Of a DNA stretch of 40,832 bases, positions 16,599-24,036 are shown piece by piece. Every line of letters begins with the position of its first letter. Position 1 is the stretch's first letter. The DNA is taken from the NCBI GenBank assembly GCA_003567315.1, contig PWZT01000020.1, positions 1 through 40,832 of the forward strand, given 5' to 3'. This DNA is from Paracoccaceae bacterium. GTDB lineage: Bacteria > Pseudomonadota > Alphaproteobacteria > Rhodobacterales > Rhodobacteraceae. The notes under the pieces are model-generated. The model made no database searches. It was not told the DNA's origin and saw nothing but the letters and a program-made list of their open reading frames with translations. Both the position numbers and the translations under genes were made by a program.

Positions 16599-17793
16599 CC
16601 GCACGCTCCTGGCGCGAGGGCGGCGCGTAATCATTGGCGGAGAACTGGTCGGTGTCATCCTCGGGCGGGTAGAAGGCGAGGCCAGTGAAGGTCTGGTTGA
16701 CATGCAGCATGTTGAACTGCTCGCCATAGGTGTTGAAGCCGCTCACCCCGAAGCGTTCCAGAAGCGCCGAGATACGCTGCGTCTTCTGGCTGTGCTCGGC
16801 CTCGATCCGGCGCAGGATGCAATCGCAGGCGAGGATCGCGGGCGCCGCGCCGCCCTCGGCAAGCCGTGACAATTCGCGTTCCAGATGCGCCTCCAGATCC
16901 ACTCCTTTCGCCAGACGCAGCACCATGCCCGGCTCGATTGCCGAGAAAAAGCGCAAGGTGCCATCTTCCTCGACCCGCTGGATCGCAAGCACATGATGAT
17001 CCTCGCCGATCTTGGAGACCACGGGATAGGCCGCGAAGATGAAGGGCGAGAGTTGATGCGGATCCTTGCCGAGAATGCGCGCGTATTCGGGGCCCGCAGG
17101 CATGCCGTTGATCTCGCGCACAAGCCGCGTTTCGGGGTCGGCATCGGTCACGACCATGCGCTGATCGGTGGGCTCCAGATGATCGAAGCGAAAGGCGCTC
17201 ACCCGGCAGGGCGTGCGCAGCACCGCCAGCACGGCCGCGTCACTCATGAAGCGGCCCTGATGCATGACATGGGTCTTGCCGAAACGCAGCCCGTCCCCCG
17301 CCGAGCCGCCGATCAGCGGGCTCTGGCCCAAGGCTTCCGACAAGGCCCAGGCGAGGCGATCTTCCATCAGCGACAGCCCGTCGCTGAGCAGGAACGCCAC
17401 CTCATTGGCCCAGTCGGCGGTAGAGAACGTGACCTCCGCGCGCAACTCGAAGGCAAGATCGCGCGCGCGGTCGGGGTCAAAGCTGTGCAGATCGGTGATG
17501 TAGCCCGTGGCCACGCGAAAGAGATTGCGCGGCAGTCCAAGCGCCACGATGCTGCCGGAAAGATAGCCGCCCGCGCCGATTTCACCCGCCGTGGTGCAGC
17601 CGATCACATGCGTCTGGTTGGCGATGGGCGCGCAGGCGCCTTCGATGGTTTTCAGATCATGCCCCTCGCCCACGAAGAGGATCAGCAGCGCCAGCGATTT
17701 CGCGCTGATCTGGTCCAGAACATCCGCGATAGCGGCCTCGGTGTCAGGATTGTCCGACTGAGACCGCATGATCAGCGCGCTCGATACTGGCAT
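16591..17793 (-). CDS. FIST-domain signal-sensing protein
   Basis: This 400-residue soluble protein has the FIST N domain (about 20-220; LALLILFVGEGHDL, VIGCTTAGEIGAGGY, PLIGGSAGDGLRFG) and the FIST C domain (about 225-385; REINGMPAGPEYARIL, RVEEDGTLRFFSAIEPGMVLRLAKG, ILACDCILRR). The C-terminal GFNTYGEQFNMLHVNQTFTG is also typical. FIST proteins are proposed small-ligand sensors linked to signalling enzymes. Here the gene sits between a response regulator and a hybrid kinase and overlaps the kinase by 8 bases, so it probably supplies the kinase with its ligand-sensing input. GGGAGGGG precedes the chosen ATG; a second ATG lies 8 codons in. The ligand is unknown; an alcohol, aldehyde or related metabolite is a reasonable guess. 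Confidence 0.88.
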   Translation of the reverse strand: MPVSSALIMRSQSDNPDTEAAIADVLDQISAKSLALLILFVGEGHDLKTIEGACAPIANQTHVIGCTTAGEIGAGGYLSGSIVALGLPRNLFRVATGYITDLHSFDPDRARDLAFELRAEVTFSTADWANEVAFLLSDGLSLMEDRLAWALSEALGQSPLIGGSAGDGLRFGKTHVMHQGRFMSDAAVLAVLRTPCRVSAFRFDHLEPTDQRMVVTDADPETRLVREINGMPAGPEYARILGKDPHQLSPFIFAAYPVVSKIGEDHHVLAIQRVEEDGTLRFFSAIEPGMVLRLAKGVDLEAHLERELSRLAEGGAAPAILACDCILRRIEAEHSQKTQRISALLERFGVSGFNTYGEQFNMLHVNQTFTGLAFYPPEDDTDQFSANDYAPPSRQERADV

Positions 17794-17885
17794 CCGGTGG
17801 CCCCTCCCCTGGCTTTCGGATCATGTCACGCGCAGTTTACTGCAATCCCCGGTCGAGGCAATCGGGCGCGATGCCACGGCTGCGG

Positions 17886-18545
17886 TCAGGACGGATGCTG
17901 GTCGCGCAATATCTGCGCGAAACTCGCCGAATTGGCGATGCGGACAGCCTGCGTGCGGCTCTGCGCGCCGAGCTTGCGCAGGATCGCGGTCACATGCGCC
18001 TTCACCGTGGTTTCCGAGATCGACAATTCATACGCGATCTGCTTGTTCAGAAGCCCCTCGCAGATGAGTGCCAGAATGCGCGCCTGCTGCGGGGTCAGAT
18101 CGGACAGGCGATCGATCGCGCCGTGTTCGGCTTCGGAGGATTTGTCCTTGGCCGGGGGCGTGTAACCCTGCGGCAGATAGGTTCCGCCCTGCACCGCTGC
18201 GCGAATGGCAGTGATGAACGCGTCACCGGGGCTGTGCTTGGGGACAAACCCTGCGGCACCCGCATGCAGCACCGCGGTGATGATGCGATCCTCGGACATC
18301 GACGAGACCACGATCACCGGCACGCCCGGCGCGCAATTGCGCAGCCGGGTCAGCCCGTCGAGTCCGGCGACATCGGGCAGGTTCAGGTCGAGCACGATGG
18401 CATCGGGGTCCAGCCCGTCGCGCAAGCGCGCTAGCGCGGCCTCCAGCGAACTCGCCGTCTCGATCCCGTTGACACCCGTGGCCTCTGAAAGCGTCATCTG
18501 GAGCGCTTCGCAAAACAATGGATGGTCATCGATCACCAGTATCAT
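17886..18545 (-). CDS. LuxR/NarL-family response regulator (ExaE/AgmR-like)
   Basis: This 219-residue regulator has a receiver domain (ILVIDDHPLF, acidic residues at 6-7, phospho-acceptor Asp53 in VLDLNLPDV, Lys103). It also has a C-terminal LuxR-type HTH (about 150-215; LTPQQARILALICEGLLNKQIAYELSIS split over two helices, then TTVKAHVTAILRKLGA). The start at 18545 has GGGGGACGAC before it; upstream ATGs at 18575 and 18596 are less well supported. It heads the regulator block RR - FIST - hybrid kinase. Homologues control PQQ-dependent alcohol oxidation in pseudomonads and methylotrophs. A CGAC-core motif lies upstream of this gene as well as upstream of the target units, which would fit autoregulation. 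Confidence 0.9.
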   Translation of the reverse strand: MILVIDDHPLFCEALQMTLSEATGVNGIETASSLEAALARLRDGLDPDAIVLDLNLPDVAGLDGLTRLRNCAPGVPVIVVSSMSEDRIITAVLHAGAAGFVPKHSPGDAFITAIRAAVQGGTYLPQGYTPPAKDKSSEAEHGAIDRLSDLTPQQARILALICEGLLNKQIAYELSISETTVKAHVTAILRKLGAQSRTQAVRIANSASFAQILRDQHPS

Positions 18546-18657
18546 GTCGTCCCCCTTCCTGATGACCGCATCCATTGTGATCAGTGCTTCACGCATATTG
18601 AACCTGCAAAGTGATTGGGTCTGTCATCCGCTCGTGATACCACCTTACCGCGTATCC

Positions 18658-18695
18658 GTCGCGATGCCTTCCCCTTCTTAGGTCGCATATGGCCC
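18658..18695. promoter_or_regulatory. CGAC-core motifs upstream of the response regulator gene
   Basis: GGTCGCATATGGCC at 18681-18694 reads, on the minus strand, ATATGCGACCTAAGAAGGGG when extended to 18672. This nearly equals the aldehyde dehydrogenase site (TTCGACCAAAGAAGG). A second GTCG occurs at 18658. Both lie between the Sel1 gene stop and the regulator start. Confidence 0.45.
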
Positions 18696-18707
18696 CGGGC
18701 GCAGGTC

Positions 18708-19247
18708 TCAGAACAGGGGCGCGTATTTCCATGCATCCGCGTCCGGTGTCACTGCATCGAGATCATACTCGGCCTCCTGCAGACGACGCGCGATCCCCAG
18801 CCCCTGTTCGGCCGCGCGGTCCACCAGCGCGCGCCCGCCCTCGATATCCTGCGCCACGCCGCGCCCGCGGATCATGTCGATGCCGTGGTTATAGGCGCCC
18901 ACCGCATCGCCCTTCTCGGCGGCGCGGCGGCTCCATTCGGTCGCGCGGTCGGGGTCTTCATCGGCGCCGAGCCCGTTATGGTCGAGCTGGCTCATCCAGT
19001 TCATGGCCTGCGTCCAGCCGGCATTGGCGCAGGCCTCGAAGATGATGCGCGCCTGTTCGTGCCGCCCGCCCTTGGTCGCCAGATAGCCATTGGCGCAGAC
19101 GATCATGTCCACATCACCGCGCCGCGCGCGCTCGACCAGCCGCTCCAGCGTCATTTCCTCGGGGTTGGTGGTGCCATATTGCGAGAAATCCTCCTCCTCG
19201 GCGATGGCGGGCAGGGCAAGAAGCAGCAGAGGGGCGAGAAAACGCAT
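18708..19247 (-). CDS. Secreted Sel1-like repeat protein of the PQQ-alcohol ABC operon
   Basis: This 179-residue protein has a short signal peptide (MRFLAPLLLLALPAIAEE). It then has alpha/alpha Sel1-like (TPR-type) repeats: the segments ARIIFEACANAGWTQAMNWM, DRATEWSRRAAEKGDAVGAY and GGRALVDRAAEQGLGIAR each fit the 36-residue repeat. It is probably periplasmic and acts as an adaptor. It is the last gene of a five-gene minus-strand operon, 15 bases after the ABC-2 permease. No enzyme motif is seen. The precise role is unknown; context ties it to the Ped/Lut-like transport system. Confidence 0.75.
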   Translation of the reverse strand: MRFLAPLLLLALPAIAEEEDFSQYGTTNPEEMTLERLVERARRGDVDMIVCANGYLATKGGRHEQARIIFEACANAGWTQAMNWMSQLDHNGLGADEDPDRATEWSRRAAEKGDAVGAYNHGIDMIRGRGVAQDIEGGRALVDRAAEQGLGIARRLQEAEYDLDAVTPDADAWKYAPLF

Positions 19248-19262
19248 GAGCGAGCCTTTCGG

Positions 19263-20057
19263 TTAACGGGCCTTGCGGGTCAGCATGCCCCGCGCCGGAT
19301 CAAAGCCCCAAAGCGCCAGCGCCATGAAGAGCGCGAAGGTCAGCCCGACCCAGCCCAGCGCCTCGAGATTCATGCGCTCATAGAGCGCGAAACGGATCAG
19401 TTCCACGGCATGGGTGAAAGGGTTGGCCGCGCAGATGTCGCGCAAGAGCGTCGAGGACTCGGCCATCCGCCAGAGCGGGTAGAGCGCCGTGGACAGGAAA
19501 AACACCGGGAAGATCACGAAATTCATCACGCCCGCGAAATTCTCCAACTGCCGGATGGTCGAGGCGAGGAACAGCCCCATCGCCCCCAGCATCAGCCCTG
19601 CGACGATCATCGCGGGCAGCACCCAGAGATAACCCATCGGCGGCAGGCGGATGCCGAAGGCATAGGCGATAGCAAGGAACGCGTAAGCCTGCAGCACCGA
19701 CACCAGCACCCCGGCCAGCAGCTTGCAGAACAATATCCACCAGCGCGGCAGCGGTGCCGTCAGCAAGAGCCGCATCGAGCCCATTTCGCGGTCATAGACA
19801 AGGCTCAGCGCCGATTGCATGGCGTTGAACAGCAAGATCATCGCGACGAGGCCCGGAACGATATAGACCTCATAGGTGATATATGTCTGATAGGGCGGCG
19901 TGATCGACAGGCCCAGCGCCGCGCGAAACCCCGCCGCAAAGACCAAGAGCCATACCAACGGGCGCACGAGGGCTGCCAGAAACCGCTCGCGCTGGGTCAC
20001 GAAGCGCAGCGCCTCGCGGGTCAGGATGGCCGTGAGCGCGCGCAGATAGGGGGTCAT
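19263..20057 (-). CDS. ABC-2-type permease of PQQ-alcohol-associated transporter (PedC/LutF-like)
   Basis: This 264-residue membrane protein has six hydrophobic segments of the ABC-2 type (for example FLAALVRPLVWLLVFAAGF, YIVPGLVAMILLFNAMQSAL and the NFVIFPVFFLSTALYPLW block with the following NPFTHAVELIRFALY). The closing NPFTHAVE motif is typical of ABC-2 permeases. It overlaps the ATPase gene (ATGA). Homologues in the pedA1A2BC cluster of Pseudomonas putida and the lut cluster of Methylorubrum are linked to growth with lanthanides and to PQQ alcohol dehydrogenases. I rely on memory of those clusters. The cargo and direction of transport are not visible from the sequence. Confidence 0.85.
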   Translation of the reverse strand: MTPYLRALTAILTREALRFVTQRERFLAALVRPLVWLLVFAAGFRAALGLSITPPYQTYITYEVYIVPGLVAMILLFNAMQSALSLVYDREMGSMRLLLTAPLPRWWILFCKLLAGVLVSVLQAYAFLAIAYAFGIRLPPMGYLWVLPAMIVAGLMLGAMGLFLASTIRQLENFAGVMNFVIFPVFFLSTALYPLWRMAESSTLLRDICAANPFTHAVELIRFALYERMNLEALGWVGLTFALFMALALWGFDPARGMLTRKAR

Positions 20058-20776
20058 GCGGCCAGATCCTCGGTCAGGGTCAGGAAATGCTGCGCCAGCC
20101 CGCCGCCGGGCGCGATCTGGCCCGCCTGCCCGCGTTGCAGGATTTCGCCGCGATGCAGGATCAGCGCGGTGTCGCTGGCGCCGACCTCATCGACCAGATG
20201 CGTGGCCCAGAGCACGGCGATCCCCTCCTCACGCGCAAGGCCATGCACATGCGCCGTGATGGCCGCGCGCGACCGCGCATCGAGCCCCACGGTCGGCTCA
20301 TCGAGCAGCAACAGGCGCGGGCGGTGCATCAGCGCGCGCGCAATCTCCAGCCGCCGCCGATGCCCGCCATTGAGCGCGCGCGCCTTCTCGCCCGCGCGCT
20401 CAGCCATGTCGAGCCGGTCCAGCACCTCATCCGCACGGGCGCGCGCCTCGCGGGGCGAAAGCCCCTGCAGCGCGCCGAAATAGGCCAGATTGCGCGCCAC
20501 GCTGAGGTCGAGATCGAGCGTCATCTGCTGGAACACCACCCCCATCTGTGCAAGTGCGGCGCGCGGGTGGGCCTGCAGATCCTGCCCCATCACGGCGATC
20601 CGCCCCTGCCGGGCCACAAACAACCGAGTGAGCAGCGCAAAGAGGGTGGATTTGCCTGCACCGTTCGGCCCCAGCAGCGCACAGAACTCGCCCGGTTCAA
20701 CGCGAAAAGAGACGCGTTTCAGCGCCTCTTTCCGCCCGTAGCGGAAACTCAGATCAGTGACCGCGAGGGCGCTCAT
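20054..20776 (-). CDS. ABC ATPase of PQQ-alcohol-associated transporter (PedA1/LutE-like)
   Basis: This 240-residue ATPase has Walker A GPNGAGKST (residues 36-44), the Q-loop in GVVFQQMTLDLDLS, Walker B RLLLLDEPTVGLD and the switch histidine in LWATHLVDE. The signature segment is ALNGGHRRRLEIARAL, that is LNGGH in place of the usual LSGGQ, which I associate with this PQQ-linked subfamily. The start overlaps the beta-propeller stop by one base (TAATG), and the stop overlaps the permease start (ATGA). It energises the ABC-2 permease encoded next. Confidence 0.9.
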   Translation of the reverse strand: MSALAVTDLSFRYGRKEALKRVSFRVEPGEFCALLGPNGAGKSTLFALLTRLFVARQGRIAVMGQDLQAHPRAALAQMGVVFQQMTLDLDLSVARNLAYFGALQGLSPREARARADEVLDRLDMAERAGEKARALNGGHRRRLEIARALMHRPRLLLLDEPTVGLDARSRAAITAHVHGLAREEGIAVLWATHLVDEVGASDTALILHRGEILQRGQAGQIAPGGGLAQHFLTLTEDLAA

Positions 20777-21747
20777 TAGCTTCCCGCAGGCCGGTAGGCA
20801 GCCCCCCAGGGGAAGCGGCCCACCTGAATAGTCTTGATCGGCTCCTCGCGGACCAGATCAATCACGGTCACATCGCCCGACACCCCATTGGTGGTAAAGA
20901 GCAGCGTTTCGTCATTCGACATCGCCATATGCCAGACCCGGCGACCCACCTGATGATACTTCAACACCTCATACGTCTCGATATCCACCACCGCGATCCG
21001 GTTGGCAGGCCCGAGCGCGACATAGGCGCGGGTCATGTCCTCGGTCAGCCGGAAGCCCACGGGCTGGATGTCATGCGGGTGCACATCGGGGATCTCGAAG
21101 CGGATCTCGGTGATTTCCTCGAAGGTTTCGGTGTCGAAGACATGCAACCCGCCGCCGATTTCGGCGCTGACGAAGAGGCGCTTGTCATCGGTGGTGAATT
21201 CGGCGTCGCGCGGGCGTGAGCCGACCAGCGAGTTCTCGAAGATCTCATGGGTTTCGGTGTCGATCCAATGCGCCATGTTTGTGGTTTCGGAGGTGGTGAT
21301 GGCGATGGTTCCCGCATGGTTGATCGCCTTGCCCTCGGGCTCGATCCCCACGGGGATCTGGGCCACGATGCGGCGTTCCTCGACATCCAGAACCGAGGTG
21401 ATGTTGTCATCCTCGTTCGAGATCCAGATATGGCGGCCATCGGGATGCAGCGTGAAGGTCTCGGGGTTCTCGCCCGAGGGCAGATTGTGCAGGATCTCGC
21501 GGGTTTCCACATCGATCACCTGGATCGTGTCATCATCCGAGGCGCAGAGATAGGCCACCGAATAGTCATGGCTGAACATGATCCCGCGCGGACGGGCACC
21601 CACCTCGATCGTGTCCACGACTTCCATCGTTTGCACATCGATGATGCTGACGGTCTGATCGCGCTCATTCGAGATCCAGACCTCCTGAGCCAGCGCGGGG
21701 GCGGAGAGCGCCATCAGCGCAAGGGCGGAAACAGTTGTTCTGATCAT
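20776..21747 (-). CDS. Secreted YVTN beta-propeller protein of the PQQ-alcohol system (PedA2-like)
   Basis: This 323-residue periplasmic protein has a signal peptide (MIRTTVSALALMALSAPALAQ) followed by about seven YVTN-type blades. They are recognisable by repeats such as VWISNERDQTVSIIDV, VEVGARPRGIMFS-like turns, IWISNEDDNITSVLDV, and the last blade DVTVIDLVREEPIKTI. Such propellers accompany the PQQ-dependent-alcohol-linked ABC system and may bind the transported metal complex or the binding protein. The start at 21747 fits the signal peptide; the frame is open further upstream over the binding-protein gene end, without support. It lies 13 bases after the binding-protein gene and one base into the ATPase gene. 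Confidence 0.88.
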   Translation of the reverse strand: MIRTTVSALALMALSAPALAQEVWISNERDQTVSIIDVQTMEVVDTIEVGARPRGIMFSHDYSVAYLCASDDDTIQVIDVETREILHNLPSGENPETFTLHPDGRHIWISNEDDNITSVLDVEERRIVAQIPVGIEPEGKAINHAGTIAITTSETTNMAHWIDTETHEIFENSLVGSRPRDAEFTTDDKRLFVSAEIGGGLHVFDTETFEEITEIRFEIPDVHPHDIQPVGFRLTEDMTRAYVALGPANRIAVVDIETYEVLKYHQVGRRVWHMAMSNDETLLFTTNGVSGDVTVIDLVREEPIKTIQVGRFPWGAAYRPAGS

Positions 21748-21760
21748 TGGTCTGGTCCTT

Positions 21761-22930
21761 TCATTCAAAAGCCGTGCAGGCCGTTTCGGGCCGGTCGCGG
21801 CCCAGCGTGTCGAGTGTGCTGGATTGGTGCAGAAAGCCCTCCATCGGCGGCATGGCCACAAGGGCTGTGCGCGTGGCCACAGGCATGGGCTGGCGCATCT
21901 GGCCATTCCAGTCGCGGAAGGTGATCGCCGCGCCCTTGAAGGCGGCAAGCTCGAAATCCGCGCCGAGGATGTAGGCGCGCAGCGTGTCGGGGTCGGCGCT
22001 GGAGGTGCGGGTCACGGCCTCGCCCACACTGCGCATAGCTGCCCATGTCGCATAATCGACCGGGCGCATGGACCGCTCCGCCATGCGGCGGAAGCGCTCC
22101 TGAAGCTGGGCCGCGCCATACGCCTCCACCCGGTCGGACCAGGCATCGGGTCGCGCCCCGGCCGAGCCCGCGACAGGGCGCGGCTCCCAGGCGTTGAACT
22201 CCAGATAGGGGCCGAAATCACCGGCCTCATCGGCCACCAGCATCACATGATGGCTGGGAAAATCCTGGGTGAAGCGCGGAAATTCCTGCCCGATATTGCG
22301 CCGCATGTCCGAGGACATGTCCCATTCGCGCTCGGCCCGGATCCGCGCGCCGAATTTGGTGGCGGACCCGCGCAGCGCCTCGGCGAATGCGATGTCGGCC
22401 TCGCGCTGGCCCGTGATCATGACCAGATCGGTCCAGCGTTTCGAGACGAGGAACTGCATCAGCGCATCCGCGCGCATCGCGTAGCTGGGCATCGTGTGCA
22501 GCAGATTGGCACGGCAGGCCTCTTCGCGCAGCGCCTCGGATTCAGCACTGGCATTGAAGATCAGCGCGCCCTCGGCTTCGGGCAGGTCGGCGAGTGCGAG
22601 CATCTCTTCGGCGGGCGCATTGACCACGAGGATGCGATGTTCGGCCAGCGCAGCGCGCGCCGCGTCCAGCCAGTCATCGCCGATGGGCACCACGACTTCG
22701 GAGACGCTATAGGCATGGCCCATGAAACTGCCGGTCTGCGCATTATCCGCGAGCCCCAGCCGCGCGCCCATCAGGCCGATATCCTCGGGCGGGCGGTCCA
22801 GATTGGTCAGCACGGCTGGGCGTTCGACCTGCTGCTCCAGATAAGCGATGGGGATGTCGATGCCGGCAGCCGCCTGGCCTGCCGCAACGCAGATGGCAGC
22901 CGCCGACAAAGGCACGGTCTTGCAGGGCAT
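21761..22930 (-). CDS. Periplasmic binding protein of PQQ-alcohol-associated ABC system (PedB/LutA-like)
   Basis: This 389-residue secreted protein starts at 22930 behind a strong site (AGGAGGATAC) and has a signal peptide ending near AAGQAAAG. The body resembles a type I periplasmic binding protein of the branched-chain amino acid receptor fold. It contains an early IDIPIAYLEQQVERP, a LVMITGQREADIAFAEALR segment and a late DYATWAAMRSVGEAVTR segment. This matches the binding-protein family seen only with PQQ alcohol dehydrogenase clusters. It heads the operon running binding protein - propeller - ATPase - permease - Sel1. It faces a divergent secreted-protein gene across a 148-base promoter region with an AATACGAC/GTCGTATT inverted repeat. 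The ligand is unknown; the homologous systems suggest lanthanide acquisition. Confidence 0.82.
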   Translation of the reverse strand: MPCKTVPLSAAAICVAAGQAAAGIDIPIAYLEQQVERPAVLTNLDRPPEDIGLMGARLGLADNAQTGSFMGHAYSVSEVVVPIGDDWLDAARAALAEHRILVVNAPAEEMLALADLPEAEGALIFNASAESEALREEACRANLLHTMPSYAMRADALMQFLVSKRWTDLVMITGQREADIAFAEALRGSATKFGARIRAEREWDMSSDMRRNIGQEFPRFTQDFPSHHVMLVADEAGDFGPYLEFNAWEPRPVAGSAGARPDAWSDRVEAYGAAQLQERFRRMAERSMRPVDYATWAAMRSVGEAVTRTSSADPDTLRAYILGADFELAAFKGAAITFRDWNGQMRQPMPVATRTALVAMPPMEGFLHQSSTLDTLGRDRPETACTAFE

Positions 22931-22983
22931 GTATCCTCCTCCCAAAGGTTCCCACCACGCTACCCCGGCCCAGACGGCGCTGA

Positions 22984-23021
22984 AAATACGACCTTTGGCG
23001 CATAGACCATCGTCGTATTTC
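22984..23021. promoter_or_regulatory. AATACGAC / GTCGTATT inverted repeat in divergent promoter
   Basis: AATACGAC (22985-22992) and GTCGTATT (23012-23019) form a perfect 8-base inverted repeat across 19 bases, midway between two divergent island operons. The left half continues CGACCTTTGGC, matching the CGAC-core motif found upstream of the other island genes. It is probably a shared operator for both directions. Confidence 0.6.
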
Positions 23022-23078
23022 GCGCAGCCCGCCGCTCTGCTTGGCTGGAGCGCATCATGCTTGCCGGAGGAGATTGAC

Positions 23079-23507
23079 ATGACGCGTATCCCGACCCTTG
23101 CCGCAGCCGCGCTTCTGGCGCTGCCGGGCGCGGCCCATGCTGTGGGGGGCGATCTGGCCACCCTGCCCGAGACGCTCGAGACACTGGAAATCGGACAGGG
23201 CGACAATGGCTTCGGCGTCAGTGTCAGCGAATACCACATGCAGACCGGACAGGCCTATCGGCTGACCATCGCGGCGGTGGGCTGGCATGAATGCAACTGG
23301 GAGGCGCTCGATTTCTTCAAGAACACATGGATCCGCAAGATCGAGGCCGCTGGCATGGAGATCAAGGTGGCCTTTCTCTACGAGTTGGAGATGGACATGG
23401 ATGGCGAGGTCGAGTTGTTCTTCGTGCCGATCCGTCCGGGCAGCTACACATGGGGCTGTCGCGGGCTGGAGGATCGCGGCCTGACCGGCACATTCATCGT
23501 CGAGTGA
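23079..23507 (+). CDS. Secreted cupredoxin-like protein of unknown function
   Basis: This 142-residue protein has a signal peptide (LAAAALLALPGAAHAV) and starts behind GGAGGAG. The mature part looks all-beta and cupredoxin-like, ending in a RPGSYTWGCRGLEDRGLTGTFIVE-like pattern: PGxYxxxC, then GLxGTFxVE at residues 120-142. It has the usual cysteine (127) but not the expected His and Met ligands. His70, Cys72 and Glu71/75 in GWHECNWEA could bind metal instead. An acidic stretch at 102-112 (ELEMDMDGEVE) has DxDG spacing. It is the first gene of the plus-strand operon leading to cytochrome c550 and overlaps the next gene by 4 bases (GTGA). It may be a lut-cluster-like exported protein. The function is unknown. 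Confidence 0.7.
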   Translation: MTRIPTLAAAALLALPGAAHAVGGDLATLPETLETLEIGQGDNGFGVSVSEYHMQTGQAYRLTIAAVGWHECNWEALDFFKNTWIRKIEAAGMEIKVAFLYELEMDMDGEVELFFVPIRPGSYTWGCRGLEDRGLTGTFIVE

Positions 23508-23935
23508 GGACGCAGCTCGCTCTCGGTCTTGCGCTGACCCTGCCTGCGCATGGGATGGCCGCGCCCGAGGCAGCGCGGGTGGTGACTCTGACCATGCTGG
23601 CGCATCAGCCAATGGCCGAGTTGCGCGACACCGACTGCCCAGAAGATCCGCAGCATGCGCATGTCGCGGCCATTTCGGATGCGCGCGCAAGCCTCGCGCC
23701 ATCGCATGTCATGCTCCAGCGCGATGAGCCTGTGCGGCTGGAGCTGCGGTTTCTTCCCGCGATCGACGCGACGCTGACCCTGCGCGACCCGGTCGGAGTG
23801 CGGGTGACCGAGACAGCGATGATCTCGCAAGGCACACCTGCGCTAACCTTCGTACCCGCGCAAGCCGGGCTTTACAGCTTGAGCGCCGGACCGGAATGGC
23901 CCGGGCTTTTCGTTCATGTTCTGGTGCTGGAATAG
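23504..23935 (+). CDS. Secreted small protein of unknown function, GTG start
   Basis: This 143-residue protein starts with GTG at 23504, overlapping the previous stop (GTGA). The chosen start gives a clean signal peptide (RTQLALGLALTLPAHGMAAP). The mature part has beta-strand-like segments (VRLELRFLPAID, ATLTLRDPVGVRV, PALTFVPAQAGLYSLSAGP) that suggest an immunoglobulin-like or cupredoxin-like fold. I recognise no family. Tight coupling to the upstream secreted protein suggests that the two work together in the periplasm. A longer ATG frame begins at 23291 inside the previous gene and is not credible. Confidence 0.6.
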   Translation: MRTQLALGLALTLPAHGMAAPEAARVVTLTMLAHQPMAELRDTDCPEDPQHAHVAAISDARASLAPSHVMLQRDEPVRLELRFLPAIDATLTLRDPVGVRVTETAMISQGTPALTFVPAQAGLYSLSAGPEWPGLFVHVLVLE

Positions 23936-23950
23936 CGCCGCCTACGCCCT

Positions 23951-23978
23951 TGGTCGCATGGCCGATGGTCGAATAGCC
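23951..23978. promoter_or_regulatory. Two CGAC-core motifs upstream of the cytochrome c550 gene
   Basis: GGTCGCATGGCC (23952-23963) and GGTCGAATAG (23967-23976) have GTCG 15 bases apart. The second reads CTATTCGACCATCGGCCA on the minus strand, nearly the same as the site before the PQQ dehydrogenase gene. Confidence 0.45.
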
Positions 23979-23979
23979 G

Positions 23980-24008
23980 GGGTTGAACTGACCCGATACG
24001 GTCAACCC
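23980..24008. other. GGGTTGA / TCAACCC inverted repeat before cytochrome c550
   Basis: GGGTTGA (23980-23986) and TCAACCC (24002-24008) form a perfect 7-base inverted repeat with a 15-base loop, 29 bases upstream of the cytochrome start. It could be an operator, an mRNA stem or an attenuator; no T-tract follows. Confidence 0.4.
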
Positions 24009-24036
24009 GGATCACACGATACACCGGAGGAGACAG

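Noticed and set aside
14889-16688. A 599-codon plus-strand frame across the hybrid kinase gene
   Set aside because: It is a shadow frame; the minus-strand kinase has all the catalytic boxes in order.
18615-20483. A long plus-strand frame across the Sel1, permease and ATPase genes
   Set aside because: It spans three overlapping minus-strand genes with clear family motifs, and its translation is compositionally extreme.
23378-23415. A true EF-hand calcium or lanthanide site in the secreted protein
   Set aside because: The ELEMDMDGEVE stretch has the DxDG spacing but lacks the last Glu, and probably forms a beta strand. It was kept only as a possibility.
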